The notes below the pieces were generated by a model. That model had not been told where the DNA came from, ran no database searches, and worked only from the letters and a program-made list of their open reading frames with translations. A program made the translations under genes and the position numbers. 64,000 nt of DNA from Couchioplanes azureus (GTDB taxonomy: Bacteria; Actinomycetota; Actinomycetes; Mycobacteriales; Micromonosporaceae): the NCBI RefSeq assembly GCF_014648355.1, contig NZ_BMQY01000003.1:579916-643915 (forward strand), given 5' to 3'. Numbering within the stretch: the first letter of the stretch is position 1; each line of letters begins with the position of its first letter. Shown one piece after another: positions 59,269 through 64,000 of the stretch.

Positions 59269-60633
59269 TCAGCTCACCGCGGTCGCGTCCGGGACCAGCA
59301 GCGCCACGCACTCCACGTGCTGGGTCATCGGGAAGCAGTCGTACGCCCGCAGCGCCTCGAGCCGCCACCCCTCGTCGGCGAAGGTCCGCACGTCGCGGGC
59401 CAGCGCCGCCGGGTCGCAGGCGACGTAGGCGACCGCACGGGGCCGGGCCGCCGCGACCGCCCGGACGACCTTGGCGCCGGCACCGCTGCGCGGCGGATCC
59501 AGCACGACCAGGTCGACCGGCCCGGCGATCCGGCGCCGGGCGAGCGCGGCGTCGACCCGGGCCGCGACCACCTCCGCACCGGCCACCCCGGCGAGGTTTC
59601 GGCGGGCGGCCGCCACCCCGGCCGGCGACGACTCGACCACCGTCGTCCGCGCTCCGGTCCGGGCGGCCACGGCGGCCGCGAACAGCCCGGCGCCGCCGTA
59701 GAGGTCCCAGCAGACCTCGCCCGGCTCGGGTCGCAGCAGTGCGAGCACGGCGTCCACCAGCGTGTCCGCCGCCGCCGGGTGGATCTGCCAGAAGCCTTCG
59801 GCGGGCACGTGCCACTCCCGGCCGGCTGCCAGCTCCCGGACCTCGGGCGCGCCCTCGATCAGCGCGCGGTCACCGCCGTGCGCCTCGTCGAGCATCGACC
59901 CGGCCGGGTCCGCGTCCGCGGAGCCCGGCGGGGGCGCGCCGGCGCCACGCGCGGCGCGGGCCAGGACCGTGACGTCGCCGCCGGTGGAGGCGACCGCCTC
60001 GACGGCGCTGACGCCCGGCCACAGCCGCGACGTGACATCCAGTTCCCGCAGCCGTGGATGGGCGATCCGGCAGAAGTCGATCGGCACGACCTCGTGCGAA
60101 CGGTGCTTGAGCAGGCCGGGGCGGTCGGCGGCGTCGACGGCGTAGCGGATCCGCGAGCGCCAGCCCAGCGGCCCGCCGGGCAGCGCCCGCACGGCCGGGT
60201 CCAGCTCGCCGATCCGTTCGGCGCTCAGCCCGCCCAGCCGCTGGAGCAGCTCGCGCACGACCGCGGCCTTCCACTCGCGCTGCGCCGCCGGGGCGACATG
60301 CTGCAGGTCACAGCCCCCGCAACCGCCGGGACGCGCGTACGGGCAGGGCGGCGTCACCCGGTCCGGCGAGGCGTCGTGCACGGCCACCGCGTCGGCGCGC
60401 AGATAGCCCCGGTGCAGCTCGGTGATCTCGGCCGTGACCCGTTCCCCCGGCAGGGCGTGCCGCACGAACACCACGCGGCCGTGCTCCCCGCCGAGGCGGG
60501 CCACGCAGTGCCCGCCGTGCGCGGGCGCCCCCGTCACCAGCTCGACGCGGTCGCCCTCCACCAGGTCCTGGCTCGGGTCTTCCGCTGCGGGCGAGCTGAG
60601 CCGGACGCCGGCGCCCTCCCCGGCCGGAGTCAC
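59269..60633 (-). CDS. TrmA/RumA-family SAM-dependent RNA methyltransferase
   Basis: A 454-residue uracil-5 (or related) RNA methyltransferase. An N-terminal TRAM-like region is followed by Fe-S cysteines in CPYARPGGCGGCDLQH and FCRIAHP. The catalytic domain contains FWQIHPAAADTLVDAV, VCWDLYGGAGLFAAAV (SAM motif), VVLDPPRSGAG and the nucleophile Cys in YVACDPAALARDV. The GTG start overlaps the stop of the APC transporter (GTGA), an odd functional pairing that nevertheless implies one transcript. tRNA or rRNA target undetermined. Confidence 0.9.
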   Translation of the reverse strand: MTPAGEGAGVRLSSPAAEDPSQDLVEGDRVELVTGAPAHGGHCVARLGGEHGRVVFVRHALPGERVTAEITELHRGYLRADAVAVHDASPDRVTPPCPYARPGGCGGCDLQHVAPAAQREWKAAVVRELLQRLGGLSAERIGELDPAVRALPGGPLGWRSRIRYAVDAADRPGLLKHRSHEVVPIDFCRIAHPRLRELDVTSRLWPGVSAVEAVASTGGDVTVLARAARGAGAPPPGSADADPAGSMLDEAHGGDRALIEGAPEVRELAAGREWHVPAEGFWQIHPAAADTLVDAVLALLRPEPGEVCWDLYGGAGLFAAAVAARTGARTTVVESSPAGVAAARRNLAGVAGAEVVAARVDAALARRRIAGPVDLVVLDPPRSGAGAKVVRAVAAARPRAVAYVACDPAALARDVRTFADEGWRLEALRAYDCFPMTQHVECVALLVPDATAVS

Positions 60634-62732
60634 TGCGCGTCGTCCGGCGTCGCGGAGGTGGCCGAGGAGCTCGGGAGCGCCGGGGCGGCCGGCGTCACGG
60701 CCTCGTCCACCGCGGTCACGGCGGCCGGGGCCACCATGTCGGTACGGCGGGTGCGGGGACCGCGGGCGGGCGCCCGGCTCAGGTGCTCGTCCAGCCGTTC
60801 CAGGTCCCGGTCCTGGCTGGAGCGCAGCTGCCACGGCACGCTGGTCACCATCACGCCGGGCTCGAAGAGCAGCCGGCCCTTGATCCGCAGCGCGCTCTGG
60901 TTGTGCAGGAGGTTCTCCCACCAGCGGCCCACGACGTACTCGGGGACGAAGACCGTGACCACGTCGCGCGGCGAGCCGCGCCGCACGCTCTTCACGAAGT
61001 CGATGATCGGCCGGGTGATCTCCCGGTACGGCGAGTCGACCACGGTTAGCGACACGGGCACCTGCCGGCGCTCCCACTCCTCCTGGATCTTGCGGGTGTC
61101 CTTGTCGTCCACGTTCACGGTCACCGCGGTGAGCGTGTCCGGGCGGGTGGCCCGGGCGTACGCCACCGCCCGCAGGGTGGGCATGTGGACCTTGCTGACG
61201 AGGACGATGGCGTGGTTGCGCGAGGGCAGCACCGGGCGTTCGTCGGTGGGCTGCAGCTCCTCGGCCACCCGCACGTAGTGCTTGCGGATGCTGAGCATGA
61301 GCACGTAGATCACCAGCATCGCCACGATGGCGATCCACGCGCCGAGCAGGAACTTGGTGATCAGTACGACGATCAGCACGGCCCCGGTGAGCGCCATGCC
61401 GACGGTGTTGATGCCCCGCGACCGGTACATCTGCCGGCGCCGGTTCGGGTCCCGCTGGGTCCGCAGCAGCCGGTTCCAATGCCGGATCATGCCGGCCTGC
61501 GAGAGCGTGAACGACACGAAGACGCCGACGATGTAGAGCTGGATCAGCCGGGTCACCTCGGCGTCGAACGCCACGATGAGCACGATCGCCGCGACGGCCA
61601 GGAAGATGATGCCGTTGCTGAACGCCAGGCGGTCGCCCCGGGTGTGCAGCTGGCGCGGCAGGTAGCGGTCCTGGGCGAGGATCGAGCCGAGCACCGGGAA
61701 GCCGTTGAAGGCGGTGTTGGCGGCGAGGAAGAGGATCAGGGCGGTGACCGCACCGACCAGGTAGAGCAGGATCGAGCCGCTGCCGAAGACGGTCTCGCCC
61801 AGCTGCGTGGTGACGGTCTTCTGCACGTAGTCCGGCGGTCCCTCGACGATCTGCGCGGCGTCCTCGACGAACTGCAGGTGCGTCGCGCGGGCCAGCATCA
61901 CGATCCCGACCAGCATGAGGATCGCCACGCTGCCGAGCAGCAGCAGCGTGGTCGCGGCGTTCTTGCTCTTCGGCGCCTTGAAGGCCGGCACGCCGTTGGA
62001 GATGGCCTCCACACCGGTCAGCGCGGCGCATCCGGACGAGAACGTGCGCAGCAGCAGGAACACGAACCCGATGCTGGTGAGGTGATGCTCCTCGGCGTCG
62101 ATGACCAGGTCCGCGCTGGGCGCGCGCAGGTCCTGGCCGAGGACGAAGACCCGGACCAGGCCGGTGAGGATCATGCCGAGGATGATCACGATGAACGCGT
62201 ACGTCGGGATGGCGAACGCCGTCCCGGACTCCCGCAGGCCGCGCAGGTTGAGCGCGGCCAGCACGGCGACCGCGGCCAGGGCGATGCCGATCTTGTGCTC
62301 GGCGACGAACGGGATGACCGAGCCCAGGTTCGTCACCCCCGCGCTGATGGACACGGCGACGGTGAGGATGTAGTCGACGAGCAGGGCGCTCGCCACCGCC
62401 ACGCCGAACCGCGGGCCGAGGTTGACGGTCGCGACCTCGTAGTCGCCGCCGCCGGAGGGGTAGGCGTACACGTTCTGCCGGTAGCTCAGCACCACCGTGA
62501 CCATGACGACCGCGACGGCCAGCGTGATCCACGGCGAGTAGACGAAGGCGCCGGCCCCGGCGATGGAGAGGGTCAGCAGGATCTCGTCGGGCGCGTAGGC
62601 GACGCTCGACAAGGCGTCCGAGGCGAACACCGGCAGCGCGATCCGCTTCGGCAGCAGCGTGTGCTGCAGCCGGTCGGAACGGAAGGGCCGGCCCAGCAGC
62701 AGGCGCTTGGCTAAGGACGTCGAACTCGCCAC
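60630..62732 (-). CDS. APC-superfamily permease, probable KimA-like K+ transporter
   Basis: A 700-residue transporter with about 12 membrane helices, starting VASSTSLAKRLLLGRPFRSD and continuing LLPKRIALPVFASDALSSVAYAPDEI, VYAYPSGGGDYEVA, GCAALTGVEAISNGVPAF and LILFLAANTAFNGFPVLGS. A cytoplasmic C-terminal domain of about 200 residues follows. Usually annotated as an amino-acid permease, but the sequence type and the divergent trkA-like genes match KimA, a high-affinity K+ importer. GTG 62732 is chosen over the longer form because TAGTCT lies 8 nt upstream. Confidence 0.82.
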   Translation of the reverse strand: MASSTSLAKRLLLGRPFRSDRLQHTLLPKRIALPVFASDALSSVAYAPDEILLTLSIAGAGAFVYSPWITLAVAVVMVTVVLSYRQNVYAYPSGGGDYEVATVNLGPRFGVAVASALLVDYILTVAVSISAGVTNLGSVIPFVAEHKIGIALAAVAVLAALNLRGLRESGTAFAIPTYAFIVIILGMILTGLVRVFVLGQDLRAPSADLVIDAEEHHLTSIGFVFLLLRTFSSGCAALTGVEAISNGVPAFKAPKSKNAATTLLLLGSVAILMLVGIVMLARATHLQFVEDAAQIVEGPPDYVQKTVTTQLGETVFGSGSILLYLVGAVTALILFLAANTAFNGFPVLGSILAQDRYLPRQLHTRGDRLAFSNGIIFLAVAAIVLIVAFDAEVTRLIQLYIVGVFVSFTLSQAGMIRHWNRLLRTQRDPNRRRQMYRSRGINTVGMALTGAVLIVVLITKFLLGAWIAIVAMLVIYVLMLSIRKHYVRVAEELQPTDERPVLPSRNHAIVLVSKVHMPTLRAVAYARATRPDTLTAVTVNVDDKDTRKIQEEWERRQVPVSLTVVDSPYREITRPIIDFVKSVRRGSPRDVVTVFVPEYVVGRWWENLLHNQSALRIKGRLLFEPGVMVTSVPWQLRSSQDRDLERLDEHLSRAPARGPRTRRTDMVAPAAVTAVDEAVTPAAPALPSSSATSATPDDAQ

Positions 62733-62740
62733 AAGCGCCA

Positions 62741-62746
62741 AGACTA
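62741..62746 (-). promoter_or_regulatory. -10 element of the KimA-like/methyltransferase operon
   Basis: TAGTCT on the minus strand, 8 nt before the GTG at 62732. This spacing leaves no room for a leader riboswitch. Confidence 0.45.
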
Positions 62747-62845
62747 CGGCCGCGTGCCACACGTTGTCGGCCGCCCCGGGCACCATCCGTCGCCGCGGCA
62801 TGGCACGCTCTGCTGAGTAGGCATCCAGCGGGAGGCGCGAGAACC

Positions 62846-63511
62846 TTGCACGTGGTGATCATGGGCTGCGGCCGGCTCGGGTCGACGCTGGCCCACAAGC
62901 TCGACGCCCGCGGCCACTCGGTCGCGATCATCGACCAGAATTCCGACGCCTTCCGCCGCCTGGGTGCCGAGTTCGGCGGCGAGACCGTCACCGGCATCGG
63001 CTTCGACCGCGACGTCCTGCGCCAGGCCGGCATCGAGCGGGCGGACGCCTTCGCGGCCGTATCCAGCGGCGACAACTCCAACATCATCTCGGCCCGGCTG
63101 GCCCGCGAGACCTACGGCGTGTCGCGCGTCGTGGCCCGCATCTACGACGCCCGGCGCGCGCTCGTCTACGAACGCCTCGGCATCCCGACCGTCGCGACGA
63201 TCCGCTGGGCCGCCGACCGCATGGTCCGGCACCTGGTGCCCGAGGGCACCGTCGAGGTGTTCCGCGACCCGACCAGCGCCGTCTCGATCGTCGAGGCGCC
63301 GCTGCACCGCGACTGGGTGGGCCGGTCGCTCACCGCGCTGGAGGACACCCTGGGCACCCGGGTGGCCTACCTGATGCGCTTCGGCATCGGCTCGCTGGCC
63401 TCGCCCTCCACCGTGATCCAGGACGGCGACCAGGTCTTCGTGCTGGTCACCGACGACATCGTCGACCAGGTCCTCGCGGCGGCCGCGAGCGCCGGGATGG
63501 GGGGTCACTGA
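62846..63511 (+). CDS. ceoB: TrkA-type K+ regulatory protein CeoB
   Basis: A 221-residue RCK protein: TrkA_N Rossmann fold VVIMGCGRLGSTLAHKLDARGHSVAIIDQ with NAD(H)-binding GxGxxG, a dimer crossover, and a C-terminal TrkA_C domain (AVSIVEAPLHRDWVGRSLTAL, VIQDGDQVFVLV). It gates or regulates K+ uptake in response to nucleotides. TTG start at 62846 with GGGAGG upstream. Divergent from the KimA-like gene, and 2 nt before a second such gene. Confidence 0.88.
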   Translation: MHVVIMGCGRLGSTLAHKLDARGHSVAIIDQNSDAFRRLGAEFGGETVTGIGFDRDVLRQAGIERADAFAAVSSGDNSNIISARLARETYGVSRVVARIYDARRALVYERLGIPTVATIRWAADRMVRHLVPEGTVEVFRDPTSAVSIVEAPLHRDWVGRSLTALEDTLGTRVAYLMRFGIGSLASPSTVIQDGDQVFVLVTDDIVDQVLAAAASAGMGGH

Positions 63512-63513
63512 TC

Positions 63514-64000
63514 ATGCGGATCGCCATCGCGGGCGCCGGCAACGTCGGCCGTTCCATCGCATGCGAGCTCATCGGCAACGGCCACCAGGTGATGCTGATC
63601 GAGCGCCAGCCGCGCCAGTTGCGCCCGGAGCGGGTGCCCGAGGCCGAATGGGTGCTCGCGGACGCGTGCGAGGTGAGCAGCCTCGAGGAGGCCGACGTGG
63701 CGGGCTGCGACGTGGTCGTGGCCGCCACCGGCGACGACAAGGCCAACCTGGTGGTCTCCCTGCTGGCCAAGACCGAGTTCGCGGTCAACCGGGTGGTGGC
63801 CCGGGTCAACCGGGCCGAGAACGAGTGGCTCTTCACCGAGCAGTGGGGCGTCGACGTCGCGGTGAGCAAGCCGCGGCTGATGGCCGCCCTGGTCGAGGAG
63901 GCGGTGACGGTCGGCGACCTGGTCCGCCTGATGACCTTCCGGCAGGGCGAGGCGAACCTCGTCGAGATCACCCTGCCGGCGAACGCCCCGTACGTCGGGC
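63514..64000 (+). CDS. ceoC: TrkA-type K+ regulatory protein CeoC (3' end outside window)
   Basis: Second RCK protein, starting MRIAIAGAGNVGRSIACEL, with GxGxxG, VVAATGDDKANLVVSLLAK and SKPRLMAALVEEAV; 162 residues are visible and the frame is open at the right edge where the C-terminal TrkA_C domain begins (LVEITLPANAPYVG). The 2-nt gap from the preceding gene makes a ceoB-ceoC operon. The two subunits probably form a heteromeric ring on a K+ transporter, most likely the KimA-like protein or a Trk channel elsewhere. Confidence 0.9.
   Translation, partial: MRIAIAGAGNVGRSIACELIGNGHQVMLIERQPRQLRPERVPEAEWVLADACEVSSLEEADVAGCDVVVAATGDDKANLVVSLLAKTEFAVNRVVARVNRAENEWLFTEQWGVDVAVSKPRLMAALVEEAVTVGDLVRLMTFRQGEANLVEITLPANAPYVG

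Noticed and set aside
57367..61278. 1303-codon plus-strand ORF opposite dxs, the methyltransferase and the permease
   Set aside because: Spans three well-supported minus-strand genes; low-complexity translation typical of antisense frames.
62732..62846. c-di-AMP riboswitch upstream of the KimA-like gene
   Set aside because: The divergent spacer is only 113 bp and the -10 sits 8 nt from the start, leaving no leader RNA.
1..64000. Possible CRISPR arrays, tRNA/rRNA genes, IS elements or prophage
   Set aside because: No spaced direct repeats, no tRNA-like cloverleaf or CCA-ended genes noticed, and no transposase, integrase or phage structural protein among the translated frames.

Overview
This window looks like ordinary chromosome from a high-GC actinobacterium, most likely a member of the Micromonosporaceae and possibly Actinoplanes-like. 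The reasons are: roughly 70+% GC with strongly GC-biased third codon positions; many GTG starts; dense gene packing with ATGA/GTGA stop-start overlaps; a coproporphyrin-type heme cluster (hemE, hemY, hemQ); the actinobacterial neighbourhood hemE / DUF3000 / rnd / fadAB / dxs; a DUF397 protein; and a BsaP-type biotin synthase helper. I saw no rRNA, tRNA, CRISPR array, insertion sequence, integrase or phage structural gene. Genus-level placement is inference only.

Layout. 1-5.0 kb (minus strand): a DNA-repair block of a HerA-like ATPase, sbcD and sbcC (sbcC runs off the left edge). 4.9-10.4 kb: a RibD-like reductase coupled to a 39-residue Cys-rich protein, a LacI regulator, an ACT protein, a divergent SDR/GlxA-regulator pair and a GNAT. 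10.4-13.8 kb: biotin synthesis as two divergent units, bioB-bsaP-(GNAT) and bioF-bioD. 13.9-21.8 kb: a CNNM/CorC protein, a GH65 phosphorylase with a PfkB kinase, a GAF protein, a STAS-HATPase regulator and a diacylglycerol-kinase-like enzyme. 21.9-28.3 kb: an MBL-fold enzyme, a LURP-one protein, an HD-type dGTPase-like protein, a HipA-like kinase with a DUF3037 protein, a transglutaminase and a MerR/GyrI regulator. 28.3-34.0 kb: an SDR, a stand-alone ATP-dependent ligase (LigC type), a secreted TAP-like peptidase, a two-TM K+ channel, a GNAT and a stand-alone LigD polymerase. 34.0-39.1 kb: an LPXTG surface protein, a PH-domain protein, msrB, thyA-folA, two small proteins, wrbA, a CBM48 protein and ElaA.

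39.1-49.0 kb: heme synthesis (hemE; hemY-hemQ), DUF3000, a membrane-anchored trypsin-like protease, RNase D and the fatty-acid oxidation pair fadA-fadB, closed by a strong hairpin terminator. 49.1-57.2 kb: an envelope region with two tandem Pro-rich single-pass proteins, an OmpR-type two-component system and three tandem membrane-anchored beta-propeller paralogues with matching cysteine pairs. 57.2-64.0 kb: dxs, then a KimA-like APC transporter with a TrmA-family RNA methyltransferase, divergent from two TrkA/Ceo proteins (the second truncated by the right edge), read here as a potassium-uptake locus.

Gene organisation. At more than twenty genes a TANNNT or CANNNT -10 hexamer lies only 6-8 nt before the start codon, so many messages here are probably leaderless. 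Convergent neighbours often overlap at their 3' ends. The parts I find least explained are the HerA-like ATPase with an unusual P-loop, the HipA-like/DUF3037 pair beside a dGTPase-like gene, the Cys-rich microprotein, the envelope region at 49-57 kb, and a tandem amplification of a gene's 3' end near 19.2 kb.
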